The notes under the pieces are model-generated. The model made no database searches and was not told the origin of the DNA. It saw nothing but the letters and a program-made list of their open reading frames with translations. DNA of 18,188 bases. Source: CAYZEE01 sp964477485. GTDB lineage: Bacteria; Patescibacteriota; Microgenomatia; Levybacterales; UBA12049. The position numbers were made by a program, and so were the translations under genes. Shown piece by piece: positions 1 through 7,726 of the stretch; the stretch's first letter is position 1; each line of letters opens with the position of its first letter. The DNA is taken from positions 1 to 18,188 of the forward strand of contig CAYZEE010000021.1 of NCBI GenBank assembly GCA_964477485.1, read 5' to 3'.

Positions 1-70
1 ATACAAAACGTTTTAAATATTGCAATTTTTAATTTATTTGGGATTTAGAATTTTGAAATTATAATTTATT
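1..70. repeat. AT-rich degenerate heptad repeat upstream of recF
   Basis: Bases 31-58 match bases 9507-9534, upstream of the acylphosphatase gene, at 24 of 28 positions. Both copies are built from units such as ATTTTGA and GATTTAG, the complement of the CAAAATT heptads found inside genes in this window. Each copy lies directly in front of a gene with a leaderless-type start, so the repeat probably supplies part of both promoters. Confidence 0.6.
38..65 (+). promoter_or_regulatory. recF promoter, leaderless type
   Basis: A perfect TATAAT at 60-65 is followed eight bases later by the ATG at 74. A weak -35 match, TTGGGA at 38-43, lies 16 bases upstream. No Shine-Dalgarno sequence is present. 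The expected transcription start falls on or next to the start codon. Confidence 0.6.
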
Positions 71-73
71 TTG

Positions 74-1141
74 ATGTTTCTTACGCAAATTTCTCTTCAA
101 AATTTCAGAAACTACACCAAATCAAAGTTTGAATTTAGTTTAGACACAACGCTTATTATTGGCGCCAATACCTCTGGAAAAACTAATCTCATGGAGGCAA
201 TTTCTTTTCTTTCCACTGGCCGCAGTTTCAGGACAGATAAGGATGAAGAGATTGTGAGGTTTGGTGAAAGTATTGCAAGGATCTCCGGGGAAGTTAAAGA
301 CGGACCGGAGCTTGGGGCGATTATTCAAGCTCAAAATATAGGAAGATCAAGAGTTAAAAAATATTTAGTTAACGGAGTTTCTAAAAACCGATCGGATTTT
401 GCGGGCAACCTCATAATTGTTCTTTTTTCACCAGTTGATCTTGATATTATTATCAATTCGCCACTATTTCGTCGGAGATTTTTAGATAATGTGCTTGGGC
501 AGGTAGACAGAGAATACCGCATGGCTCTTGTTTCTTATGCGAAGGGACTTAGACAAAGAAATTCCCTTCTTGAGCAAACAAGAGAATCAGGTATAAGAAA
601 TGAGAGACAGTTTGAATACTGGGACAATCTTTTAATTGATACCGGAACCTTAATATCAAAAAAAAGAGAAGAATTTATTGAATTTATAAATGATTTTGCA
701 AAAGATATTTTCGATTTTGCCACCTTTTACGATAAGAGCGTGATTTCAAAATCGCGTCTTATAGAGCACCATGAAGCTGAAGTTTCTTCAGGCGTAACTC
801 TTGTCGGGCCGCATAGAGATGACATATCTTTTTATATGTATAATCCCTCGACAAGCGCGGAACAGGCAACTACTCATGACATAAGACTATTTGGTTCAAG
901 AGGAGAGCAGAGAATTACGGTTCTGCAGCTTAAATTAATAGAAATTTCATATATCGAAAAAAAGACTTCGGAAAGGCCAATATTGATTCTGGATGACATA
1001 TTCTCCGAACTTGATCAGAATCACATAAAATTGATTTTGGAATTTCTTAAGGGGCAACAAAGTATCATAACTGCGACTCATAAGGAATTTTTCAGTCCGG
1101 ATTTTTTAAAAAACGCAGAAGTGATAGAATTAGGTAAATAA
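74..1141 (+). CDS. recF: DNA replication/repair protein RecF
   Basis: RecF is an SMC-like ATPase that binds gapped DNA and, with RecO and RecR, helps load RecA. At 355 residues the length is typical. Visible motifs, numbered from the ATG, are Walker A GANTSGKT near 30-37, the GPHRDD block near 245, the ABC signature GSRGEQR near 275 and Walker B ILILDDIFSELD near 304. An upstream in-frame TTG at 71 could also serve as start, but the TATAAT at 60-65 fits a leaderless ATG at 74 better. nnrD follows after 28 bases on the same strand. The gene is intact and the family assignment is very secure. Confidence 0.96.
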   Translation: MFLTQISLQNFRNYTKSKFEFSLDTTLIIGANTSGKTNLMEAISFLSTGRSFRTDKDEEIVRFGESIARISGEVKDGPELGAIIQAQNIGRSRVKKYLVNGVSKNRSDFAGNLIIVLFSPVDLDIIINSPLFRRRFLDNVLGQVDREYRMALVSYAKGLRQRNSLLEQTRESGIRNERQFEYWDNLLIDTGTLISKKREEFIEFINDFAKDIFDFATFYDKSVISKSRLIEHHEAEVSSGVTLVGPHRDDISFYMYNPSTSAEQATTHDIRLFGSRGEQRITVLQLKLIEISYIEKKTSERPILILDDIFSELDQNHIKLILEFLKGQQSIITATHKEFFSPDFLKNAEVIELGK

Positions 1142-1191
1142 TTCAAAGCTCAAAAAGCAAAAGTCAAAAATGCAAGTCAAAATTCAAAAGT
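1141..1191. repeat. Heptad repeat at the recF-nnrD junction
   Basis: Degenerate units such as CAAAAGT, CAAAAAT and CAAAATT fill the gap after recF and run into the first codons of nnrD, so that the N-terminal residues MQVKIQKF are encoded by repeat sequence. Confidence 0.6.
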
Positions 1192-2033
1192 TTAATCCTG
1201 AAGATTTGAAGAAATTGTATAAACCGCCTTCCGGTTCTCATAAGGGACAGAATGGCAAGCTTTTGATAATAGGTGGTTCAAAGCTTTTTCATGCCTCATC
1301 TTTGTGGTCATTAAAAGTTGCATCCCGAATTGTTGATATGGTGTTTTATTCCTCTGTTCCTGAGAATAATCTAATTGTACAAAAGACAAAAGAAGAGTTT
1401 AGAGACGGAATTATTGTCAAGCGGGAACAGATTGATAGTTATATAAATGAAGCAGATTGTGTTTTAATAGGTCCTGGTTTGCCGCGCAAGGAAGGGTTGC
1501 AAAAAGGAGAGGGAGATACAAAGACACTAACAGAGAGACTCCTTAAAGAATACTCAAAAAAGAGATGGGTGATTGACGGAGGAGGCTTGCAGGTCATGGA
1601 TTTAGAATTTATTCCGGAAAGTGCGATTTTAACTCCACATGGAGGGGAATTTGAGAGTCTAAAATCAAAATTCAGAAATCAAAATTCAAAAGTAAAATTC
1701 AAAAGTAAGAAATTGGAACAAATTGCAGAATTCTCAAAAGAATATAACTGCGTGGCATTAGTAAAGGGAGAAGAGGATATTGTTTGTTCTCCAAGCAGCT
1801 GCGTTAAAATCCAGGGTGGGAATGCGGGGATGACCAAAGGCGGGACAGGAGATGTTTTAGCAGGCTTTGTGGCAGCGCTTTATTGCAAAAACGATGCGTT
1901 TTTATCAGCCTGCGCCGGTTCCTATATCAACAAAAAGGCAGGGGAGAGTTTGTACGAAAGAGTTGGTTATTACTTTAATACATCAGATCTTGTTGATGAA
2001 ATCCCTAAGGTGATGAAGGAATTAATCTTTTGA
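1170..2033 (+). CDS. nnrD: ADP-dependent NAD(P)H-hydrate dehydratase
   Basis: NnrD dehydrates the damaged cofactor NAD(P)HX back to NAD(P)H using ADP or ATP. It is a ribokinase-like enzyme equivalent to the C-terminal half of YjeF. The 287-residue protein shows GSHKGQNGKLLIIGGS near 22-37, LTPHGGEF at 154-161 and the anion-hole/catalytic block GNAGMTKGGTGD at 217-228. The epimerase half (NnrE) found fused in many bacteria is absent. Residues about 164-181, rich in K, S, N and F, are encoded by heptad repeats at 1666-1706 and look like an insertion in a surface loop. No clear Shine-Dalgarno site is seen, and the gene is probably co-transcribed with recF. Its end overlaps the convergent gene by 12 bases. 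Confidence 0.92.
   Translation: MQVKIQKFNPEDLKKLYKPPSGSHKGQNGKLLIIGGSKLFHASSLWSLKVASRIVDMVFYSSVPENNLIVQKTKEEFRDGIIVKREQIDSYINEADCVLIGPGLPRKEGLQKGEGDTKTLTERLLKEYSKKRWVIDGGGLQVMDLEFIPESAILTPHGGEFESLKSKFRNQNSKVKFKSKKLEQIAEFSKEYNCVALVKGEEDIVCSPSSCVKIQGGNAGMTKGGTGDVLAGFVAALYCKNDAFLSACAGSYINKKAGESLYERVGYYFNTSDLVDEIPKVMKELIF
1666..1706. repeat. Heptad repeats inside nnrD
   Basis: Units CAAAATT, CAGAAAT, CAAAATT, CAAAAGT, AAAATT and CAAAAGT follow one another in the coding sequence and keep the reading frame open. They encode an N/S/K/F-rich stretch between the LTPHGGEF motif and the next helix. Confidence 0.75.
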
Positions 2034-2303
2034 CTCTTTTTGAAGGCGCTGGGAGAGACGAGAGAGCTGCATTGTTACAAAAACTGCAAGAAAAGTTACA
2101 ATCAGAGCATAAATAAAAAGAGAAATAAGTCCTGAGCTTCCAGGAAGCCACTTTTTGATATAATTACTGACTAACTCCTGAATAAGATTATTCCAGGCAA
2201 GAGCTGCGACAAGACCAAAACCGCTGGTTGAGAGTGCAACCATCTGTTTTATGACCTCAACGTGAAGCCGTTTTTCTTCTTCGCTTTGTTTTTTCTCCGC
2301 CAT
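2022..2303 (-). CDS. DUF5654 family membrane protein
   Basis: This 93-residue protein of unknown function has a charged N-terminus, a helix containing GFGLVAALAWNNLIQEL, a second hydrophobic helix near the middle (LISLFIYALIVTFLAVFV) and a basic tail. This matches the pattern of the DUF5654 family, which is common in CPR bacteria and archaea. The start at 2303 (MAEKKQSEEE) is chosen over an upstream in-frame ATG at 2339 because a perfect TATAAT ends six bases before it. The gene converges with nnrD and overlaps its 3' end by 12 bases. Membrane location is inferred from hydrophobicity. No function can be given. Confidence 0.8.
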   Translation of the reverse strand: MAEKKQSEEEKRLHVEVIKQMVALSTSGFGLVAALAWNNLIQELVSNYIKKWLPGSSGLISLFIYALIVTFLAVFVTMQLSRLSQRLQKESKD

Positions 2304-2309
2304 AGTGAG

Positions 2310-2339
2310 ATTATAAATCAACCAATCAGCTAATTTCAA
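2310..2339 (-). promoter_or_regulatory. Leaderless promoter of the DUF5654 gene
   Basis: On the minus strand TTGAAA (2339-2334) is followed by an 18-base spacer and TATAAT (2315-2310). The ATG at 2303 begins exactly at the expected +1, so the transcript should carry no leader. Confidence 0.75.
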
Positions 2340-2353
2340 ATTCTCGGGAAATA

Positions 2354-2362
2354 TGCGATAAT
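2354..2362 (+). promoter_or_regulatory. Possible -10 element for the fic-ligase unit
   Basis: TGCGATAAT has the extended -10 form TGnNATAAT. Transcription would start near 2369, giving a leader of about 42 bases before the ATG at 2411, with no Shine-Dalgarno site. No good -35 is visible. Confidence 0.35.
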
Positions 2363-2371
2363 AATTTTAGC

Positions 2372-2403
2372 AACTAGCCACTAGTCGCTAAGAACTAGTC
2401 GCT
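2372..2403. repeat. Short direct repeat ACTAGTCGCT
   Basis: ACTAGTCGCT occurs at 2380-2389 and again at 2394-2403, a 14-base period. A shorter related unit, ACTAGCC, lies at 2373-2379. The array sits between the possible -10 and the start codon of the Fic gene. Confidence 0.7.
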
Positions 2404-2410
2404 TATATTT

Positions 2411-3469
2411 ATGTATTCTCCTCAATTTATAATAACCAACAAAATTCTCAAAAACATTGGCATTATCGAAGCATGTAAAGAGGTCATAGGCAATGCTCCG
2501 CTTCTGCCTTATTATGAGAAGAAATTCAGAGATGAAGCCATGGTTAGATCAGTGCATTATGGTACCCACATTGAAGGAAATGAACTAAATTTGTCTCAAG
2601 CAGAAAGAGTAATAATGGGAAAAGATATTGTCGCACGGGAAAGAGACATCCAGGAAGTTATCAATTACCGAAAAGTTATAGAATATATTGGAGGACTCGA
2701 GAAAGAAAAAGGAGATAGAAAACAAATTATTACAGAAGAGCTTATAAAAAAACTTCATGCCCTTACCCTTAGAAAAATTTTGCCCCAGGAAAGCATAGGA
2801 ATTTATAGAAAAACACAGGTAGTCGTAAAAAACAGCCAGACCGGAAAAGTATCCTTTAGACCGCCCATATCAGCGGCCGTTACTATTCAAATTAATGAGT
2901 TTATTGCGTTTATAAATAGCTCTTCGGGCAAAGATATTCACCCAGTTTTGAAAAGCGGAGTTGTTCACTATGAATTGGTCAGAATCCATCCGTTTTTAGA
3001 CGGTAATGGAAGAGTTGCAAGGGCTCTTTCAACTCTTATCTTATTTTTGGAAGGGTATGACATAAGAAAATTCTTTTCTTTGGAGGAATATTTCGACAGC
3101 GATTCAGTAAGATATTATGAGGCTTTGCAAAGCGTTGAAAAAAACGATAATGATTTGACTAAATGGCTTGAATATTTTACAGAAGGTCTTTCGATTGAGC
3201 TATCAAAAATCAAAGAAAAGGTCGAAAATATTTCAGTTGATGCAAATATTAGGCAGCGACTTGGCGGAAAACCGATTTTGTTGACAGATAGGCAAATTAA
3301 AATTGTAGAATATATCCAAAAGACAGGATATTTGCAGAATAAGGCTTTCCCAAGTCTTTTTCCAATGATTTCGGAGGACACAATTTTAAATGAATTGAAA
3401 GGACTTGTGAAGCAGCGTATAATCCGAAAGCAAGGCAAGACGAAAGCGGCAAAATATGTAATGAAGTAA
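2411..3469 (+). CDS. Fic family protein with C-terminal winged helix
   Basis: Fic enzymes usually transfer AMP from ATP to a hydroxyl on a target protein. The 352-residue protein has an N-terminal Fic_N-like region, the complete catalytic motif HPFLDGNGRVAR at 193-204 with the active histidine, and a C-terminal winged-helix region from about 288 onward. The region that normally holds the self-inhibitory motif [S/T]xxxE[G/N] reads GTHIEGN (51-57): the glutamate and GN are kept, but glycine replaces the expected Ser/Thr, with a Thr next to it. The gene ends one base before the DNA ligase start, which implies co-transcription. The architecture resembles stand-alone chromosomal Fic/DOC proteins rather than a toxin with a separate antitoxin. 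The target is unknown. Confidence 0.92.
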   Translation: MYSPQFIITNKILKNIGIIEACKEVIGNAPLLPYYEKKFRDEAMVRSVHYGTHIEGNELNLSQAERVIMGKDIVARERDIQEVINYRKVIEYIGGLEKEKGDRKQIITEELIKKLHALTLRKILPQESIGIYRKTQVVVKNSQTGKVSFRPPISAAVTIQINEFIAFINSSSGKDIHPVLKSGVVHYELVRIHPFLDGNGRVARALSTLILFLEGYDIRKFFSLEEYFDSDSVRYYEALQSVEKNDNDLTKWLEYFTEGLSIELSKIKEKVENISVDANIRQRLGGKPILLTDRQIKIVEYIQKTGYLQNKAFPSLFPMISEDTILNELKGLVKQRIIRKQGKTKAAKYVMK

Positions 3470-3470
3470 T

Positions 3471-5216
3471 ATGACTTTTAGTGATTTAACACAGTATTAC
3501 GAAAAGTTGGAGGCGACGAGTAAGCGGCTGGAGCTGGTGGATATTCTTTCAAAACTTTTTAAGGAATCAAGCGCCAGTGAGATTGGCAAAATATGCTATT
3601 TAATTCAGGGAAGAGTGGCGCCATTTTATGAACCTGTGGAATTGGGAATGAGCGAAAATTTAGTTGCAATTGCAGTTGGCAGGGCATTTGGAAGGACGAA
3701 AGAAGAAGTTATTAAGCTTTATCGTCAAAAAGGGAACATGGGGCTAACGGCGCAGGAATTGACAAAGGGACATCACCAAGAAGGTGAATTGTCGGTGAAA
3801 GATGTTTTTGAGGATTTGGTAACGATTGCGAAATTTAGCGGGGAAGGGACTGTTGAGAAAAAGGTTTCGACGCTTGCAGAGCTTCTTAAAAAACTGGATC
3901 CGATTTCCGTAAAACATGTTGTCAATATTCCGTTGGGGACTTTAAGACTTGGAATTGGTGACCCGACGGTAATGGATGCTTTATCTTTGGCTAAAACCGG
4001 CAAAAAAGATTTGCGGCCGATGATCGAAGACGCCTATAACAAAACAAGCGACCTTGGTTATACGGCTGAGGAATTTTTCAAACATGGTGCGAAGGGTCTG
4101 GAAACTATAAAACTGGTCATTGGAAAGCCGGTTAGACCTGCCCTTGCTGAAAGATTACCTAACGCCGATGAGGTAGTTAAACGCGTTGGCGATAATTTTG
4201 CAGCTGAACCAAAATTTGACGGATTTCGAGTCCAGGTCCATAAAGACGGAGAAAACATACAAATTTTTTCCAGAAATTTAGAAAACATGACGCACGCATT
4301 CCCGGATTTGATTTTGGGAATACAAAAAGAGGTTCATGCAAGAACAGCAATTTTGGAAGGGGAAGCGATTGCTTATAACCCGTTGACGCAAGAATTTTTG
4401 CCTTTTCAGGAAACGACAAAGCGCAGGCGAAAATATAATGTTTCAGAAAAAGCCAAGGAACTGCCTTTGGTAATGTTTGCCTTTGACATTTTGTATCTGG
4501 ACGGGCATGATGTTTTGGTTAAGCCCTACGCCGAGCGCAGAAAACTTCTTGAGAGGATAATCAAAAAAAATAATTCCCGGACAATCAGGTTGGCGGAAGA
4601 GAGGATTTTGCATACGACAGAGGGAATCACAAAGTTTTTTAATGAATCGGTTTCAGAAGGACTGGAGGGACTCATGATTAAGAAACTGGAGTCGTCTTAT
4701 AAAGCCGGTGGCCGTGGATTCCACTGGATAAAATTTAAAAGAAGTCAGGCAGGAGAGCTTACCGATACTGTTGATTGCGTTTTGCTTGGCGTATTTATCG
4801 GACGGGGGAAAAGGACAAAGTTTGGAGTAGGAGGACTTTTGGTCGGGATTTATGATAGCAAAAAAGATGAATTTGTAACGATCTCAAGAATTGGTACGGG
4901 TTTAACAGATGAGGAATTTAGAAAAGTAAATGAGATTTCAAAACACTTACGAACTCCAAAAAAACCGGCAAGGGTTAGCTCGGATATTAGTCCTTCATTT
5001 TGGGTTACACCCTCGGTTGTAATGGAAATTTATGCAGACGAAATTACCCGTTCTCCAATCCATACAGCCGGACGGAATAAGGAAGGACTAGGGTATGCTC
5101 TCCGTTTCCCCCGTCTTGTAAGGTTTCGGGAAAAAGATAAGCGGGCCGAGGACACAACCACAGTTGAGGAAATAATAAAACTCTACAATCAGCAATTCGT
5201 TCACCACAAAAAATAA
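3471..5216 (+). CDS. lig: ATP-dependent DNA ligase (archaeal/eukaryotic type I)
   Basis: This enzyme seals nicks in DNA through an enzyme-AMP intermediate. The 581-residue protein has an N-terminal DNA-binding domain (about 1-220), an adenylation domain with motif I KFDG at 248-251 (K248 nucleophile), motif III FAFDILYLDG, motif IV EGLMIKKL and motif V WIKFKR, and a C-terminal OB-fold region. Length and domain order match archaeal replicative ligases, not the short bacterial LigD or LigC types. Nearly all bacteria depend on an NAD-dependent LigA instead, and whether this genome also has LigA cannot be seen here. The ATG lies one base after the Fic stop codon. The assignment is secure. Confidence 0.96.
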   Translation: MTFSDLTQYYEKLEATSKRLELVDILSKLFKESSASEIGKICYLIQGRVAPFYEPVELGMSENLVAIAVGRAFGRTKEEVIKLYRQKGNMGLTAQELTKGHHQEGELSVKDVFEDLVTIAKFSGEGTVEKKVSTLAELLKKLDPISVKHVVNIPLGTLRLGIGDPTVMDALSLAKTGKKDLRPMIEDAYNKTSDLGYTAEEFFKHGAKGLETIKLVIGKPVRPALAERLPNADEVVKRVGDNFAAEPKFDGFRVQVHKDGENIQIFSRNLENMTHAFPDLILGIQKEVHARTAILEGEAIAYNPLTQEFLPFQETTKRRRKYNVSEKAKELPLVMFAFDILYLDGHDVLVKPYAERRKLLERIIKKNNSRTIRLAEERILHTTEGITKFFNESVSEGLEGLMIKKLESSYKAGGRGFHWIKFKRSQAGELTDTVDCVLLGVFIGRGKRTKFGVGGLLVGIYDSKKDEFVTISRIGTGLTDEEFRKVNEISKHLRTPKKPARVSSDISPSFWVTPSVVMEIYADEITRSPIHTAGRNKEGLGYALRFPRLVRFREKDKRAEDTTTVEEIIKLYNQQFVHHKK

Positions 5217-5228
5217 ATAAAATTTGCA

Positions 5229-5257
5229 TTGACAAAATTATTTCCAAGTGATATTCT
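5229..5257 (+). promoter_or_regulatory. Sigma-70 type promoter
   Basis: A perfect TTGACA (5229-5234), a 17-base spacer and TATTCT (5252-5257) place the transcription start near 5264, about six bases before the ATG at 5270. There is no room for a Shine-Dalgarno site. Confidence 0.85.
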
Positions 5258-5269
5258 CTCGGTGAGATT

Positions 5270-5695
5270 ATGGGAGGAACAGAGGAAAGAAGAGTTGGTC
5301 GGGAATTTGCCGCAGTTGAACCAACAGTTCCTGAGCTGTTGAGAGCCTTTTTCGTCTATGCCGGACAAGCAAAGGACGGAAATGGCGTTATCGGTATTCC
5401 TCCCGGGTCGATTTCTGAAGCTGTTAGATTGGCTGCAGAGAAAGCCCCTTTTTTAGATAAGCTTTTAGCTCCGGATGGAAGTTTCACGCCTGAGGCAGAA
5501 GAGGAATTTACCAGATTAAGAGTCAGCAATGTTGTGGTTATCGTAACGGGCAGGCTTCGATTATCAGAGAATCCGGAAACAAAAAGCAAAGAAACATCTT
5601 CAGTTAGAATGATTTTTAACGATAACGGCACCCAGCTGCTTAAACAGGCAACTGAATACGCTATTGGGAAAATGGATACCTATCCGCCCAGATGA
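5270..5695 (+). CDS. Unrecognised 141-aa protein
   Basis: I do not recognise this protein. It is soluble and mildly acidic. The N-terminal part (about 15-60) contains a probable helical region, EPTVPELLRAFFVYAGQ, followed by a small glycine/proline-rich turn. The C-terminal half has a strand-like segment, NVVVIVTGRLRLS (about 91-103), and an acidic/polar end. It has its own strong promoter with an almost leaderless start, so it is likely a real, separately expressed gene. The stop codon TGA is shared with the extended -10 of the next gene. No signal peptide or membrane segment is seen. Confidence 0.75.
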   Translation: MGGTEERRVGREFAAVEPTVPELLRAFFVYAGQAKDGNGVIGIPPGSISEAVRLAAEKAPFLDKLLAPDGSFTPEAEEEFTRLRVSNVVVIVTGRLRLSENPETKSKETSSVRMIFNDNGTQLLKQATEYAIGKMDTYPPR

Positions 5696-5701
5696 TATAA
5701 T
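5693..5701 (+). promoter_or_regulatory. Extended -10 promoter of endonuclease Q gene
   Basis: TGATATAAT is an ideal extended -10 (TGnTATAAT). Its first three bases are the stop codon of the upstream gene. The GTG start at 5708 falls at the expected +1, predicting a leaderless mRNA. A weak -35-like TGGATA lies at 5673-5678. Confidence 0.8.
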
Positions 5702-5707
5702 ACTTGT

Positions 5708-7042
5708 GTGGATTTCATTGCAGATTTGCATCTACACAGTAAGTACTCACGCGCGGTATCGCAGGAAATGGTATTACCACAGATGGCAAAGTGGGCAAGA
5801 TTGAAGGGTCTGGATATAATTTCCGCTACTGACTTTACTCATCCTCTATGGTTTAGAGAACTTAAAAGCCAACTCGAAGAAATTTCAGAAGGAGTATATG
5901 CTTTAAAATCCGAAAAAAAGCCTCTTTTTCTTTTAGCTACAGAACTTTCCAGTATTTATAAGCAGGGAGAGAAACTGCGAAGAATTCATAATCTGGTTTT
6001 TGCGCCAAATCTTGAGACAGTTGAGAAAATAAATAACGAACTTACAAAAAGAGCCTTTAATCTTTCGGCAGACGGACGGCCTATCCTGGGACTATCCTCG
6101 GAAAATCTTCTCGAGCTTTTACTATCTATTGATCCGGGAATATTTCTTATACCTTGCCATATCTGGACCCCGCATTTTGGAATTTATGGAAGTGCCTCGG
6201 GATTTGATTCACTCTCCGAAGCATTTGGGAATTTAGAAAAATATATTTATGGTATTGAGACCGGTTTATCTTCGGATCCTGAGATGAATTGGCAAATAAA
6301 AGAGCTTAAAAATCGTTCAATTTTATCATTTTCCGACGCTCATTCAGGGCCGAAAATGGGAAGAGAAGCCACGGTATTTACAACTCAAAATTCAAAATTC
6401 AAAATTGATTACAACGATATTGCAAAAGCAGTAAAGAGAGATAAAGATTCTTTATTTAAAATTGGCTATACTATCGAGTTTTATCCCGAGGAAGGGAAAT
6501 ATCATTATTCAGGCCACAGGAATTGCAGGATTGTTAGAGGACCTGAGGAGACAAGACAAGACGGCAACATCTGTCCTGTTTGTAAAAGAAGACTGACAGA
6601 AGGAGTTTCTCTAAGAGTAGCGCAGTTGGCAGACAATGATTTAACTGGAAACGTAGAAACAAAAATAAGCCCAAGCGGGATAAAATGGTATACCGATACT
6701 ACAAAAACTCATCCTCTATATGTAAAACTGGTCCCTCTTCTTGAAATTGTTGCAGAGGCTCTTTCATCAACTGTTTCGTCCCAGAAAGCAAAAGACGTAT
6801 TTACTAATTTATGCGAGACGTTTGGTTCAGAGATGGAGGTTTTACTTAAAACCCCGATCCCGGAGGTCGAAAAGCAAGCCGGACAAAGAATCGCAGAGGG
6901 AGTTGGGAAAGTAAGGAAAGGTGATATAGTAATTGCTCCGGGATATGACGGAGAATATGGAAAAGTGTCAATCTGGAGTCAGAAGAACGGGAGAGTAAAA
7001 GGGGAAAAGAAGCAAACGGAATCGCAGATGGGGCTCTTCTAG
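5708..7042 (+). CDS. Endonuclease Q (EndoQ) family, PHP-domain DNA repair nuclease
   Basis: EndoQ, described in Thermococcales and some bacteria, nicks DNA 5' of deaminated bases (uracil, hypoxanthine, xanthine) and abasic sites. The 444-residue protein has the family layout. The PHP domain shows the metal-binding motifs DLHLHSKYSRA (6-16), CHIWTPHFG (150-158) and SDAHS (209-213), with the family block ETGLSSDPEMN (184-194). A zinc-finger region with C273, C289 and C292 in HRNC...CPVC is followed by LTEGVSLRVAQLAD. The C-terminal domain ends with KGDIVIAPGYDGEYGKV (404-420). Start is GTG, chosen from the leaderless promoter. Residues 226-233 are encoded by three heptad repeats. General annotations may call this family a PHP or UvrD-related protein, but the full motif set supports EndoQ. 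Confidence 0.88.
   Translation: MDFIADLHLHSKYSRAVSQEMVLPQMAKWARLKGLDIISATDFTHPLWFRELKSQLEEISEGVYALKSEKKPLFLLATELSSIYKQGEKLRRIHNLVFAPNLETVEKINNELTKRAFNLSADGRPILGLSSENLLELLLSIDPGIFLIPCHIWTPHFGIYGSASGFDSLSEAFGNLEKYIYGIETGLSSDPEMNWQIKELKNRSILSFSDAHSGPKMGREATVFTTQNSKFKIDYNDIAKAVKRDKDSLFKIGYTIEFYPEEGKYHYSGHRNCRIVRGPEETRQDGNICPVCKRRLTEGVSLRVAQLADNDLTGNVETKISPSGIKWYTDTTKTHPLYVKLVPLLEIVAEALSSTVSSQKAKDVFTNLCETFGSEMEVLLKTPIPEVEKQAGQRIAEGVGKVRKGDIVIAPGYDGEYGKVSIWSQKNGRVKGEKKQTESQMGLF
6386..6406. repeat. Three perfect CAAAATT heptads inside the endoQ gene
   Basis: Three exact tandem copies of CAAAATT (21 bases, so frame-neutral) encode QNSKFKI within the loop after the SDAHS...GREATVF block. Confidence 0.85.
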
Positions 7043-7072
7043 CGTATAGCTTTGGTAACTAAACGCTGTCGT

Positions 7073-7705
7073 ATGTTTGAAAATAGAAAAGCAGCGGGAA
7101 AATTACTTGCCCACAAACTCTCTTCTTTTAAAAATAAAAAGGATACTGTGGTTGTTGGAATAACTCGAGGCGGGGTAGTTTTGGCAAAAGAAATAAGCCA
7201 AGGACTTGATATTCCAATGGATATTATTGTTATTAAAAAAATCGGCGTGCCTCATAATCCCGAGCTTGCAATTGGAGCAGTAGGCCCTAGGGAAACAATA
7301 TATTGGGATGAAGCATTACGCAAAAGACTTGGAAACTTGAGTTTAGAAAAAAGAAATTTACTTAGGGCAAAAAATAAAGAGAGAAGAGAGCTTGAGAATC
7401 TATTGCGGGCAAAAAAAGATGGGTTGTCCTTGAAAGGAAAGACCGTTATTCTTGTTGATGACGGAGTTGCGACAGGAGCAACAGTCCTTTGCGCCCGAAA
7501 ATTTTTGGAAGAAGAAAAAGCAAAAGCAGTAGTCCTTGCTACCCCGGTGATAGAAAAAGATACATTTAATAGCCTAAAGCAATATTTTAATAGAGTTATA
7601 CTGTTAGAAATCCCTGAAGAATTTTATGCAATCGGCCAGTTTTATGAAGAATTCGGACAAATTTCCAATGAGGAGGTAAGACGATTATTGACAAACAGCT
7701 TATAG
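7073..7705 (+). CDS. Phosphoribosyltransferase family protein
   Basis: The type I PRTase fold binds phosphoribosyl pyrophosphate. The signature VILVDDGVATGAT lies near residues 143-155, preceded by the conserved VVVGITRGGVVLAKEI and KKIGVPHNPELAIGAV blocks typical of the stand-alone branch related to the phosphoribosyltransferases sometimes fused to hydrolases. The base or other acceptor used is unknown. The ATG at 7073 (MFENRKAAGK) is preferred because homologous proteins normally begin with this segment. An in-frame TTG at 7052 would add seven residues. No Shine-Dalgarno site is visible and the promoter is unclear; transcription may continue from the upstream gene, which ends 30 bases earlier. 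Confidence 0.88.
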   Translation: MFENRKAAGKLLAHKLSSFKNKKDTVVVGITRGGVVLAKEISQGLDIPMDIIVIKKIGVPHNPELAIGAVGPRETIYWDEALRKRLGNLSLEKRNLLRAKNKERRELENLLRAKKDGLSLKGKTVILVDDGVATGATVLCARKFLEEEKAKAVVLATPVIEKDTFNSLKQYFNRVILLEIPEEFYAIGQFYEEFGQISNEEVRRLLTNSL

Positions 7706-7717
7706 CTGTGATATAAA
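7688..7717 (+). promoter_or_regulatory. Strong promoter with internal inverted repeat
   Basis: TTGACA (7688-7693), an 18-base spacer and extended -10 TGATATAAA (7709-7717) place +1 near 7724, three bases before the ATG at 7727. A perfect inverted repeat, ACAGCT-TAT-AGCTGT (7695-7709), fills the spacer and overlaps the stop codon of the previous gene. This is an operator-like position where a bound repressor would block polymerase. Confidence 0.7.
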
Positions 7718-7726
7718 GCAATCCAT

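Noticed and set aside
3773..4419. Minus-strand frames opposite the DNA ligase
   Set aside because: They are antisense shadows of a well-conserved ligase and have no supporting signals.
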